Source of the DNA: Endothia cerciana
Lineage: Eukaryota > Ascomycota > Sordariomycetes > Diaporthales > Cryphonectriaceae
Assembly (NCBI GenBank): GCA_026119935.1
Contig: JALRMH010000101.1
Coordinates: 1-29,012 of the forward strand
Length of the DNA: 29,012 bases
Reading direction: 5' to 3'
Shown here: piece after piece, positions 18,901 to 29,012 of the stretch
Numbering within the stretch: the first letter of the stretch is position 1
Layout: every line of letters begins with the position of its first letter
Position numbers and translations under genes: made by a program
The notes under the pieces: model-generated
Told to the model about the DNA's origin: nothing
The model's input: the letters and a program-made list of their open reading frames with translations, nothing else
Databases searched by the model: none

Positions 18901-19282
18901 TATAAGCCTGCTATTACTACTTAACAAGCTTAGATATACTACTCTTATCAGCATAGTGATTTGAACTTATAATTATTAAATAAGTTATATTTTTAAATTA
19001 TAACTTTATAATCCAACTCGTCCTGCCTATCTAATATATAGCTTACCTAGGACGTGATATAGAGCGGGTACGTCGCCTCTTAGAAAGATAGAGCTACGAG
19101 AAGACAAATTCTATTATTAGACCTGCCTATCCTCTATCTTGTAAGAAGAGTAGCACCCTACCCTTTATTTATCATTACGAGAGTTTGCATATACTAAGCT
19201 TTAATAGACAGACCTTCATTCCTTGCTACTTTTTAACGAAACCTTCTAGTAAAAGCAGACTATCTATTCTATAGTTGCTGTA
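18901..19282. other. RIP-affected DNA without a gene; contains an imperfect inverted repeat
   Basis: The inverted repeat is 19,077-19,093 (CTCTTAGAAAGATAGAG) with 19,132-19,150. TpA-rich, no open frame. Confidence 0.5.
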
Positions 19283-19492
19283 TATCACGACAACAGCGCT
19301 AGCGGACAACGGCGCTAGCGGCGCACAGGCTATTCCCCTTCAAATAGCTAGCGACTCAGCACACTGATTCTTTCTACACTATAAGAATTAGTCTCTATAC
19401 TAATAGATACCTAGCAGCTATTAATCAGATAGCTTGTTCTTGCTATATCATTATAACTCTGCCAGGTTTATATAATAGGTGTTCTGACACTG
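19283..19492 (-). mobile_element. MITE family A, copy 3
   Basis: A 210-bp copy in reverse orientation, TA at 19,281-19,282 and 19,493-19,494. It begins TATCACGACAACAG and ends GGTGTTCTGACACTG when read on the plus strand. The following 19,495-20,180 is TpA-rich DNA with no recognisable gene. Confidence 0.85.
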
Positions 19493-20198
19493 TAATATAA
19501 ACTAGATGTCTAATATAGAATACTATAGATATTGCTGAGCTAGCAATTATATTAAAGATTTTCTGCAGAACAACTAGATTCTAATACTGAAAGTATCTGT
19601 TAAGTAGGCCTTCTCTGCTCTGCAGAGCAGACTATCGATTAGTTGTTAAGCTTTTAAAGTCAGTCGCTAGAATTCTCGAAAGATGCTAATATATTACACC
19701 TTTTATATTATAGTAGTATACCTCTCTTAGTAGCCTTCGAACTAGTTTTCTGTACGTTGCCTTACTTTTGTATATCGTTTTCAAGTTGTCGTTGTTCAAT
19801 TCTAAATATTACTAAATATAGACAATACAAGCTTTGTGCAATATAAGCGTTCCTAGATTTTTAATCCGAGCTATTTTATATTACTATTAGAGCAGCAGCT
19901 TTTATACTTATATAGAATTACTAACTTTATTCTATATACAACGACAGATTTGAGTTAAATCTATTTAAATCTCTATATAAGTAAAAATAGCGCTAATAAA
20001 AATAAAAATTATATTTATTTATTAAAGAGAAGGATTAAGTTTATTTACTTTATAAAACTTTTTATAAAAAAATTTATATATATTAAAAGTACTTTATAAT
20101 CTAAGCAGATGTATTTCTTTTATTTTTCTATTAAAGCTATATTAGTAAAGCTTATAAATTAAAATTATACAAGTTAGCTTGTTACAATAACAGCGCTA

Positions 20199-20652
20199 AT
20201 GTCAGAACACTTATTATATAAGCCTAGCAGAGTTATAATAATATTATCAAAATACTTATTATATAAGCCTAGCAGAGTTATAATAATATAGCGAAAACAG
20301 GCTGTCTAATTAATAGCTGCTAAGTGTCTGTTAATACAGAGACTGATTCTTACAGTATAGAAAGAATTAGTATGCTGAGTCGCTAGCTATTTAAAGGGGA
20401 ATAGCCTGTGCGCTGCTAGCGCCGTTATCCGCTAACGCTATAAGCTACTAGCGCTGTTATCGTAACAGATATAGCGAGAACAGGCTGTCTAATTAATAGC
20501 TGCTGGATGTCTATTAATATAGAGACTGATTCTTATAGTATAAAAAGAATCAGTGTGCTGAGTCGCTAGCTATTTGAAGAGGAATAGCTTGTGCGCTGCT
20601 AGCGCTGTTATCTGCTAGCGCTGTAGGCTATTAGCGCTGTTGTTGTAACAGC
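20199..20652 (+). mobile_element. MITE family A, copy 5, inserted in copy 4 and itself interrupted
   Basis: Starts ATGTCAGAACAC after TA (20,197-20,198), breaks off at 20,243, resumes at 20,470 with TATAGCGAGAACAGGC and ends GTTGTTGTAACAGC before TA (20,653-20,654). Confidence 0.8.
20244..20469 (+). mobile_element. MITE family A, copy 6, inserted in copy 5
   Basis: Starts TTATCAAAATAC, ends TATCGTAACAGA, and is flanked by TA at 20,242-20,243 and 20,470-20,471. Removing it and one TA restores the family sequence GTTATAATAATATAGCGAG. Confidence 0.85.
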
Positions 20653-20734
20653 TAATAGCTTACAGCGCTAGCAGACAACAGCGTTAGCAGCGTACAAGCT
20701 ATTCCTTTTTAAATAGCTAGCGATTTAGCATATA

Positions 20735-20957
20735 TTACAACAACAGCGCTAGTAGCTTACAGCGCTAGCAAATAACAATGCTAGTAGCATACAAGCTATT
20801 TGTTTTTAAATAGTTAGCAACTTAGTATATTAATTCTTTTTATATTATAAAAATTAATTTTTATATTAACAAATATTTAGCAGCTATTAATCAGACAGCT
20901 TGTTCTCGCTATATTATTATAACTCTGCTAGATTTATATAATAAATATTCTAATAAT
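20735..20957 (-). mobile_element. MITE family A, copy 7, inserted in copy 4
   Basis: A reverse copy starting TTACAACAACAGCGC after TA (20,733-20,734) and ending near TATTCTAATAAT; heavily RIP-mutated. 20,991-21,266 is AT-rich and unassigned. Confidence 0.75.
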
Positions 20958-21266
20958 TTTAATTCTTTTTTAAAAAGCTTTTTAAAGCTATAATAACAAA
21001 TTCTCTTGCTTTTAAATTAAGCAGACTTTATATAAGAAACTAATAAGTAGCTAGTAACCTGCTTAAAAAAAGACAGTATTTATTTAATACTAAGACTTTT
21101 ACAGCTACTTAAGCTTAGATTTAAAAGCTAGAGGAATTAATATAAATATAAAAGACTTTTTAAGCTTTAAAATAATAAGTTTAAAAGCTTTTATAAAGCT
21201 CTTACTAGCTAAGTAATAGTAATTTAAATGCATTAAACAATAAAGATATTAAGATTTCTAATATTG

Positions 21267-21762
21267 TGTAATAAGCACTGCAGTAATCTAAAAGATCCCT
21301 GAGTACCGATTAAGTTTATACTAATAAGAGCAGTGTTAAATATAAGCTTTAAATATAGAAATATAACTAGGTAGTCTGTGCAAGTATTCACTGCTTTTAG
21401 GACTATCAGAGTAAGGTGTAATTTAATACTTAGATTGACAACTAAAGAGCTATATATAATGATTTATCTAAGGGAAATAAACATATTCTTATATATCTAG
21501 CTCTTCAGCTCTGTTAGTAGTATTAGTTATTAGATTACTTAGATTACCTGAGTGATCTAACCGATCCAGATCACTTAGATCACCTAGGTAATCTAACCGA
21601 TCTAGATCACTCTAGATCAGCTACTGATCCGTCCTAATCCTATAACTCTAATCCTTACTTATATAAGCCTTAGTTCCTAGAGTATTAAATTCTTCCCTTA
21701 TCTTCCGGATAGTTGTTCTAGGTGCCCTAGTTTATAACTTATATATTAGATAAGTTATAACA
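21267..21762 (-). repeat. 3' LTR of the gypsy element
   Basis: About 496 bp, direct repeat of 28,273-28,732. It contains a block of iterated GATC(T)/GATTAC-type motifs (21,530-21,620), partly missing from the other LTR, which explains the length difference. Confidence 0.9.
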
Positions 21763-21775
21763 TCATCTCCCTCTT
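21763..21775 (-). other. Polypurine tract of the gypsy element
   Basis: AAGAGGGAGATGA on the minus strand directly before the 3' LTR, where plus-strand DNA synthesis is primed in LTR elements. It fixes the element's direction. Confidence 0.8.
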
Positions 21776-21854
21776 ATCGATTATTATCTCTAACGATTTT
21801 CTATAAGTGTCCTAGCAAGTTATATATATATATAGTTATACCTTTTTAATTGAG

Positions 21855-22510
21855 ATGTTAAACAAGGTTAATAAATCACATCCTAATCGTTTAGTAAAGA
21901 CTTAAAAGCACTATTGTCTTACTAAGCTTATTTCTGCTTTTAGTGTCGAAATACCTGCTTATACTTATTATTGCAAAATAAGGGCTTTCTGTTATTTTAC
22001 TAAAAACTCTTTTTATTATAAGGAGTATATTTCTCTAGGTTAAAGCTATAATACTAGTTGCTTTTCAGCTTCTACTAGTTAGTATTTTTATTCTTTAGTA
22101 TTTTTATAGTTGCTAAGTTCCTTTTCTAGCAGAGTGCTTAATCTATAAAAAGCGCAAGGTTTTAAGTAAAGAGGCTAAGGCAGAGTCAGTAAATGCTGCT
22201 ACCTTATAAGCCTTGCTAGTGTTGCAGGCTTGCCTTGATTATGTGCGGAAATAGCGAAGGCTGTTAGAGGAGCAGGCTGTAGAAATAATTCGTTATAGCT
22301 TTAATTCCTTAAAGGGGTTCGCTGATGAAGAGGATTGCAGTCTTCGTGAGGAGGAAACTTGCCTGATGTCTTAAGGACATCTTAAGGTTATTAACTAGAG
22401 TTCCTTAGCCCTTAACTCTAGTATATCTAGTTAGCTTTTCCTTTTAGAGAGCGAAACTACAGCGCTTAATTCTCGTTTTAAAGTAGAGAGGTCTTAAGTA
22501 GTAGTTTTAT
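21855..22510 (+). pseudogene. Extra frame antisense to the gypsy element: cysteine-pair motif plus coiled coil
   Basis: Between the chromodomain and the 3' LTR the plus strand, opposite to gag-pol, holds a decayed frame from an ATG at 21,855. The first part has a CxxC-like series in which several Cys have probably become Tyr (YYCKIRAFCYFTKNS, then YYKEYISLG and NTSC). After one frame change (about 22,070-22,140) follows a Lys/Arg/Glu-rich helical stretch (KRKVLSKEAKAESV, RRLLEEQAVEIIR, GFADEEDCSLREEE) and an acidic/Ser tail. Stops are TAG or TAA at likely Gln sites. Its protein-like character on this strand suggests an additional gene carried by the element. Function unknown. Confidence 0.55.
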
Positions 22511-22569
22511 TATTATTATAATGCTGAAATAACTATTAATAGTATAGTATTAAGGTTAAGGCTAGTCTT

Positions 22570-22800
22570 TTTTTTCTAGTATTTTATTAATTTTTTTATA
22601 ATATTTTTAATGTTTTTTTATAATTCTTATAAATTCTTGCTTATTAAGTAACCTTTCTATTTAATAAGGTATTTGAGTGTATTATTAGTGCTTTTATATT
22701 TAAGAATCTTTTCTACTTTATATTCTAGTTTGTTATTTTTAATTTTTATTATATTATTTATTAGTATTTCCTTTACTACTAGTTCTAGTAGTAAAATATA
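22570..22800 (-). pseudogene. Chromodomain at the end of gypsy Pol
   Basis: After the integrase tail (INYKLILLYKIKIHLVFYI, the GPYxI-like module) comes EYKVEKILKYK, TLKYLIK, stop (Trp), KGY: the aromatic-cage pattern Y-x-VEKIL and YLIKWKGY of chromodomains, which read histone H3 methyl-lysine and direct insertion to heterochromatin. This places the element among chromoviruses. Confidence 0.85.
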
Positions 22801-22979
22801 GAAAACTAGGTGTATTTTTATTTTATAAAGTAGTATTAGTTTATAATTAATTAAAGAGATCTGCTATAAAATTTTAAATAGTCTTAGTTTCTTATAATTA
22901 AATTTGCTATTAAGCCTAGTTATTTTAATATTTTTATAAAGTAGATAGACTTTATCTCCCTTTTATAAGATTAGTCTTT

Positions 22980-23620
22980 TAATCCTTTTAATATTTGTAT
23001 AGTATATTATTCGTTCTTAGACGAATTATAGTTCTGATTAAAGTTCTTCCTAGATTTTCTTAATTTTCTTAACCCTTTTATCTATTACTTCTATATCTAC
23101 CTCTAGTAATACTTTATAATAAGCTGTTGAGTTATATTTATAAAGTATAGAGAATAGTAACTTCTTTATTATACTTATATCTGCGCTGTTATAAGCGAAT
23201 TGCGCAAGAGGTAACAAGTTAACTTAGTTGTTTTGTTCTTAATTAATATAGTATCGGAGGTATTGTTTAACAACCTGATTTATTCTTTTTGTTTATCTAT
23301 CTATTTAAAGATGAAATACTATAGATATTTTATATTATATTCCGAGTTGCTTTATAAACAAGGTCTAAAACTTCAAGTTGAACTTCTTATTTTTATTAGA
23401 GATTACTTCTTCTAATATACTATAGTTAGCAATAATTATTCTAAGAAATATATATACAAATTCTTCTACTATACTGCTTTCCTTATAAAGGAGAAAGTAA
23501 GTATACTTGCTTAGTTTATAAACTATTATTAAAATGCTATTATATTATACTTTAATTAAAGGTTTTTATAAAAGAAGTAATTTAATAATAAAGTCTAGAT
23601 TAATTAATTATTAAATAGTT
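22980..23620 (-). pseudogene. Integrase core of gypsy Pol
   Basis: Readable core DFIIKL, ILIIVYKLSKYTYFL, then EEVISNKNKKF (ISDRD region, first acidic residues altered), FIKQLGI, and STAFHPQTDGQTERxNQ appearing as VFHL, stop, IDR, stop, TKRINQ, followed by WVNLLPLAQFAYNSA. This is a DDE-type strand-transfer integrase, inactivated by Asp-to-Asn changes and stops. Confidence 0.9.
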
Positions 23621-24039
23621 ATAAATATTAATAGAGGTTATAGTAGTCTGTAAGGCTTATATTATTCTGCTTTATTTTTCTTATAGCTATTATATTATTA
23701 TAAAATATCTTTAATTCTTTTTCTAAAGCCTAGCAGATTCTAATATTTTTTGATTTATTTATAAATTACTCTGACTCCTTAATATCTGTGTGCTAAAGCA
23801 CTATATATATTTCTAATATAGTTATCCTGCTCTGCTAGAGTTATCTGTTTAGAGTCTTTATCTTAGAGTCTTATCCTAAAGGTTGCTATAAGCTCTTTAT
23901 ATATATTGATAAGGTCTCCTTTCTTATTGATTATAAAGATATTTTAGATTTCTTCTTTAATTTTATCCTAATAGTCTGATCTTCTGCTAAGGGCATCCGC
24001 TTTAGTATTTTCCTTGCTTTAGATATAAATAACTTTAAA

Positions 24040-25170
24040 GTCGAACTAAAATAGATATTCTGCTTATCTTACTTATCTCTTATTAAGGTTCTTTATTATT
24101 ATAAATATAATAAGGTTCTTATAGTCTGAAAACACTTTGATTATGTATTTAGCACTTATAAGGTAGTGTTTCTATTCTTTAAATACTTCTACTATAGTTA
24201 TAAGTTCTTTATTTAGTATTCTATACTATAACTCTAGTCTGTTAAGCTTCTTTAAGAAGTTAGCGACTATCTGTAGTTGTTTTTGCTTATTATATTAGTT
24301 GAGTTCTGCGCTAAGTATATAGTCTGATATATCTATATATAACTTGTATTTCTTTCAAAGGTCTGATTTTTATAAAATAAGGTTTTTAATAACTAGCTCT
24401 TTAATTATTTTAAAAGCCTAGTTTTCTTTTTAGTTCTATTAGAAGAGTAAGTCCTTTTTTATAAGATTTATAAAAGATCTAGTAATATCGCTATACTTAC
24501 TAATAAATTATTAATAGAAGTTAATATATTTAAAAAATGCTTTAATATTTTTAATATTCTTTAGTATAAGCTAGTTCCTGACTATTTATATTTTATCTTT
24601 CTATATTTTAATATATCCTAGTTCGATTATATATTTAAGATAATCGACTTTTTAAATATAAAAGTAGCTTTTAGTTAGTTTTATTAAAAAGTGTATATCC
24701 TAAAGTATTTAAAGTATCTGCTATATATATTACTTATATTCTTTAAAGATTTTAGAGTAGATAAAGATATTATTAAAGTAGACGATATATATAATATTTA
24801 AGAATTTATAAAGAGTATAGTTAATTATTTCTTAAAAGGATACTAGTATATTAGTTAATCTGAAGAGTATAATTAGATATTTATAATATTTATAACAAGT
24901 TCTAAATACTATCTTCTACTTTTCTTCTTTCTTAATGCAGATATAATAGTAACTTTCTTTAAAGTCTAATATTATAAATTATTATACTTTTTATAATTAG
25001 TCTCTGATTTCCTTAAAAAGTAATAAAAGGTATTAGTTTTTAATAGTAATGTTATTAAGCTATCTATAATCTATATAAAGTTAGAGTTTTCTGTTTTTCT
25101 TTAAAACAAACAGAATTAGGTATTCTGCTAATAATTATAATAGTCTAATATATCTTCTTTTAAAGTTTTC
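24040..25170 (-). pseudogene. Reverse transcriptase and RNase H of gypsy Pol
   Basis: Reverse transcriptase: FVLKKNRKL, LYIDYR, stop (Gln), LN, ILDFKESYYYICIKK, YLIILFRLTN and the catalytic box as IVYFNNIFIYSK at about 24,735-24,795, where YxDD has become YFNN. RNase H: IDISDYILSAEL for the TDASD box, NKELITIVEVFKE, VFSDYKNL for TDHKNL. Both active sites carry G-to-A changes. Confidence 0.93.
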
Positions 25171-25779
25171 ATCAAGGTATTCTTTAAGTGCTTATAGTCT
25201 TACCTTATTAAGCTTATAAATAAGGAAGAACTTTAGCTAAGTTCTTTCTTTTAATAGTATCTTATAGTTATATAAGCTGTATTCTAGAAGTCTTGTGTTA
25301 AATTTTCTTTAAAACAGCTTTATAAATTCGTAGTACTCTTACAGTATTCTAGCGAATATTAATATTAGTCTGTCCTTTTCTGTTTCTGCTATCTAGAGGA
25401 ACAGGAGGTACTGTTGAGCATTTTTATCTAGGGACGATTTCTTTCCTTCACCTGTTAGTCGTTTCTTTAATAGCTGCAGGATTTCCTTATAGTTCTAAAG
25501 TCTATATTTCTATTATCGCTTTAAGTCAGGCTGAGTTTTCCTAGGCCTGTGTATACTCGTTGTTATATTAATCTGCTGATGCTTTAGTTCTCCTTGTTTA
25601 AGTTTATTATTGCTAGATTCTTCTCTATAAGCTATCAGCCCTGCTGATTTAGAGGTAGTTGTAGATTTATTTAAAGCCTCTTTTCTTAAGTGTCTTTTAG
25701 TAACTAAATCTAATTCTTCTCCTTTAATTGCAACCTTCTTATAAGTAACAGCATTATCTTATAAAATCTAGCTAGTAAT

Positions 25780-26110
25780 TTAATCAATTTAAAGATTATA
25801 CTCTTTAAGCTAAGAAAGTCCTATAATCAGTTTATAATATACTGTATTTATAATATTTAATATAATAAATATTATATATCTTTAAATCGAGACAGGTAGA
25901 TAATTAGTCTCTTTATTAATTACATTTTAATTATATATAATTAGCTGTCCTTTTATAATACTAAGTTAATAAAGTTGTTCCTTCTAATGCTATTATAGTT
26001 GTACTTTATTAATAATTACTAGTAATATAAAGTTTCCTTAAGCGCTATTATCTAATAGTACGCTGTATTGTTTTCTATTGATATAAGCATCTATTTTTAT
26101 ATGCGTATAG
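25780..26110 (-). pseudogene. Aspartic protease of the gypsy element
   Basis: INRKQYSVLLDNSA, stop, GNFI matches the retropepsin DSGA box with Ser-to-Asn/Gly-to-Ser changes; further on YYKLIIGLSQLKEYN corresponds to the YDIILGxPWLxxxNP motif that ends retroelement proteases. Confidence 0.85.
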
Positions 26111-26329
26111 TTCTTTTCTGCTATATATAAAGACCTTTAAGCTCTGATTGTTTATAATTCTATTATAAGCAATCCTTCCCTTTTAGAGATTCTTATACTT
26201 TATAAGCTGCTCTTTAAGCTAACTGTTAGCTATAATTACATCGTTTCTTATTATCTTAATATTTATACTAGTCTTAAACTTTATTATAAATATAAATAAT
26301 ATAATTAGTAGTCTTATACTACTACTATT

Positions 26330-28100
26330 TAATTTTCTTATTAACGCATTCTTTAGAATAGTTATCTAGCAATCTGATATAGGTGTTGTATTCCACTCTG
26401 TTAAAGACTTCCTTGAACTATAGATATAGCTTTTTAACCGCCTAGATAATTTAACCCTGCTCTCTGACCAGGAACTACTTATATTTAACTTTCTCTATAA
26501 AGTGCATTCTGCAGCTGTAGTACACGTATGAAATCTATATAAGCTTGTAATGTTGTTTATAGATTAAGCTGATTCTAAAGTCTTCTAGCTATTCTGCTTT
26601 AATATTCTAAATAAGTACTATAGTAAAGAAGTCTTTAAGCTTAAAGCTGTATACTATATATTTAATTACTAGGTTCTGAGTATTCTATCTTTAGTTTAGA
26701 TTATAGCTGTAAGTTTCTTTTTTATTTATAATATCTTTATCTTCTGTCTTTAAAATAATAAGTATTAATATATTATCTAGCTATTAGTTCTAAAGTATTT
26801 CTTCTCTTATAACTTTTATAATTGCTTAAGATAAAAGGCGTTTCTTATTATAGGCTATTAAGTATAGTTTTAAGTCTTTATTTTTAAATTCTTAAATCTT
26901 TCTTTTAAGTTCCTTCTCAAAGGTGCTTGAGTAGTCTGAGTCGCTATCTTTTAAAATTATATTATAAACTAAGCTTTTTTTGCCTATTGCTAGTTATCGT
27001 GTCTTTTTAAGTGCTTTAAAAAACTATCCTAAGCCTTCTTTCTTTAAAAGATATATTAAGCATCTATTATTAAAGTAGAACGTCTAGTTAAAGAGTCTGT
27101 AATTGCAGATAGAATCTAATACTTACTTTAATAAAATATTATTACTTAGCTAATTAGATTCTTATTATTAGAGAATATTTACCTATTGTCCTTTTTAGAC
27201 TAGTTGCTATTATAGTTTTTTAAATTATTTACATTCCTATATAAAATAGTTATTTCTTTTATAATTATAGCACTTATTACTACTATTTAGTTTTCCTATA
27301 AATTAATAGTTAGCTGCATCTAATTCTATTAAGCTAGTATAAGTACTTCTGCTCTATACTATGCTCTAGCGCTAGTTTTCACTTTAATTTTTAGATTAGA
27401 ACTTCTTATTATTACCTAGCTGCAAGCGTTATATATTTTAGCTTTCTTCTTTCTTAGACTTTTTTATTTATTATTTATAGAGATAGTTATCAATCCTAAT
27501 AGCTGTATTTATAAATATTGCAAAGTTTTTAAGTTAATCTTATTTAGAAATCTTATCTTTAACTTTATCTTTAAGTCTCTTATAGTAGTATTTTATAAAA
27601 TTCTTATTTTCCTATAAAAGACGTACTATAAGTTGCTTAAACCTGACTATATAAGCTAATACTAACTTAGTTTATTTAAAGTCTATTAACTGCTAAGCTA
27701 TAGTGCGTTTTTTATTAGGATTACTAAAGGTTTCCCTAAAGGCCTTCTTGAAATTTACAAAGGAATCGAATATTTCTTTAGTGCCTTTAATGCATATATC
27801 AGGGTTGTTAATGTGTTCTAGATAGTTGCAGAGAGAAGGCTTATACTAAATAAAAGCATCCTTTTCAAGGCGAGTTCTAATAAGAATAACCTTCTCAGGT
27901 TCTATAGTGAACTAAGAAGTATTATATAAAAAGTATGCCTTATAGTAGATAAGGAATCCTTAAAGAAGTTTTTAAATGCTATTATATATAGCTAGTTTAT
28001 CTATCTTATAGCCTTTATTATTATTAATAATAGTAAGAGCTTAAATACTATACTGAATTTACCTCTGCTAAGCTTGAATAATATTCTCCTGCTATTGCTA
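26330..28100 (-). pseudogene. Gag of the gypsy element
   Basis: Best preserved at 27,550-27,900: RLEKDAFI, stop, YKPSL, NYLEHIN, then IFDSFVNFKKAFRETFSNPN and LVLAYIVRFKQLIVRL, the typical capsid pattern with WxxFxxxFxxxF-like spacing of Ty3/gypsy Gag. The C-terminal part (26,330-26,560) is more decayed, and its zinc knuckle cannot be delimited. Confidence 0.85.
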
Positions 28101-28272
28101 ATATAAGTAGAGTTGTTTAATATATTAGATAAGCTAGAAGACTTACTAGATAAGTTCTTTCTAAGTAAGTCGTGCGCTATATATAGACGAAGAGGGAGTT
28201 CTTAAAGCTATTATATTTTTATATTATTTAAAAGGTTAATACTAAACTATTTCTGAATAAGAGTTATTAAAA

Positions 28273-28732
28273 TATAATAAGCATTATAATAATTTAAAAG
28301 ATTCTTAAGTACTAATTAGATTTATATTAATAAAAGCAGTGTTAAATATAAGCTTTGAATATAGAAATATAACTAAGTTATTTATATAAGTATTTACTAC
28401 CTTTAAGGCTATTAAAGTAGAGTATAATTTAATACTTAGATTAATAATTAAAGAGCTATATATAATAATTTATTTAAGAGAAATAAATATATTCTTATAT
28501 ATTTAGCTTTTTAGTTTTATTAGTAGTGTTAATTATTAGATTACCTAGATTATTTAAGTAATTTAACTAATTCGGATTACTCTAAATTACTTACTGATCT
28601 ATTTTGATCTTGTAACCTTAATTCTTATTTATATAAGCCTTATTTCCTAAGGTGTTGAATTTTTCCTTTGTCTTTCAGATAGTTATTCCAGGTGCTTTAG
28701 TTTGTAACTTGTATATTGGATAGGTTATAACA
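28273..28732 (-). repeat. 5' LTR of the gypsy element
   Basis: About 460 bp, matching 21,267-21,762 with mainly C/T differences. The primer-binding site should lie at 28,255-28,272 (minus: TTTTAATAACTCTTATTC) but is too altered to name the tRNA. Confidence 0.9.
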
Positions 28733-29012
28733 TTAGATTAATTAACGCATTAGTATCTTTTTAAGAAATAATCAACTACGCCTTCTATAAATTCCTAAAC
28801 ATTATATATATTATCTACTTTAATAATATCTTTATCTACTTTAAAACCTTTGAAGAATATAAGCAATATATATAATAAATACTTTAGATACTTTAGAATA
28901 TATATCTTCTAATAGAACTAATTAAAAGCTACTTTTATATTTAAAAAGTCAACTATCTTAAATATATAATTAAACTAAAATATATTAGAATATAAAAAGA
29001 TAAAATATAAGT
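28733..29012 (+). pseudogene. Reverse-transcriptase fragment of a second gypsy copy, opposite orientation, cut by the window edge
   Basis: Starting directly at the outer LTR border the plus strand reads LINALVSF, stop, EIINYAFYKFLNII and YFNNIFIYFKTFEEYKQYI. This is the same catalytic-box region as in the large element, with few amino-acid differences, so the same family. TAG/TAA stops follow. Upstream RT sequence is absent to the left of 28,733 and is not found on the far side of the large element at 21,266. Confidence 0.88.

Larger units (their letters stand above)
20181..20990 (-). mobile_element. MITE family A, copy 4: host of a nested cluster
   Basis: A reverse-orientation copy whose first bases (TTACAATAACAGCGC, 20,182-20,196) end at a TA. 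The rest resumes at 20,655 with ATAGCTTACAGCGC, exactly as in an uninterrupted copy. It is interrupted again near 20,733 and its distal part beyond 20,957 is too decayed to trace. The right boundary is therefore approximate. Confidence 0.7.
21267..28732 (-). mobile_element. Chromodomain Ty3/gypsy LTR retrotransposon, complete layout but RIP-inactivated
   Basis: About 7.47 kb on the minus strand. LTRs are at 28,273-28,732 (5') and 21,267-21,762 (3'), with ends TGTTATAAC and a RIP-altered CA. A polypurine tract AAGAGGGAGATGA (minus, 21,763-21,775) adjoins the 3' LTR. In order come gag, protease, reverse transcriptase, RNase H, integrase and chromodomain, each recognisable through the mutations. 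Composition is much more AT-rich than in the relic at 1-4,551. No matching 5-bp target duplication is visible (TATTG on the left, TTAGA on the right), which suggests rearrangement or decay at one border. Confidence 0.93.

Noticed and set aside
23233..23415. Plus-strand frame of 60 residues
   Set aside because: AT-rich chance frame antisense to the gypsy integrase.

Overview
The window reads as nuclear DNA of a filamentous ascomycete (Pezizomycotina). Three things point there: ordinary GC-balanced fungal gene islands, one with a 70-nt GT-AG intron; long stretches where transposon reading frames survive but are riddled with TAG/TAA where Gln or Trp is expected, plus Asp-to-Asn, Glu-to-Lys and Cys-to-Tyr changes (C-to-T and G-to-A transitions, the signature of repeat-induced point mutation, RIP); and the element families present (Fot1/pogo, chromodomain Ty3/gypsy, TA-targeting MITEs).

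Layout. 1-4,551: RIP-mutated relic of a very large protein frame, open at the left edge. 4,690-6,130: tandem and dispersed repeats and a coiled-coil frame relic. 6,245-11,004: gene island with one well-supported gene, a compact cytochrome P450 (minus strand), then weakly supported small frames and intergenic DNA with hairpins. 11,005-15,307: nested transposons. A Fot1-like element with terminal inverted repeats carries both a 210-bp MITE and a gag-only LTR retroelement inside its transposase gene. 15,308-18,840: second gene island, an FHA-pseudokinase gene (minus) facing away from a gene for a basic, probably nuclear protein (plus), with a shared upstream region containing a perfect 16-bp palindrome. 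18,841-21,266: RIP-affected DNA with one lone MITE and a cluster of four MITEs nested in one another. 21,267-28,732: nearly complete but dead chromodomain Ty3/gypsy element on the minus strand, with an additional cysteine-rich/coiled-coil frame antisense to it next to the 3' LTR. 28,733-29,012: reverse-transcriptase fragment of the same gypsy family in the opposite direction.

Only the P450, the FHA-pseudokinase and the basic protein look like functioning genes. They sit in islands walled in by RIPed repeats; the FHA-pseudokinase stop codon lies 122 bp from the Fot1-like element. No established pathway links the three. The best candidates for something undescribed are the divergent FHA-pseudokinase/basic-protein pair, the antisense frame in the gypsy element, and the self-nesting MITE family with a variable-copy repeat in its end. 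No tRNA, rRNA, CRISPR array or telomere repeat was recognised.
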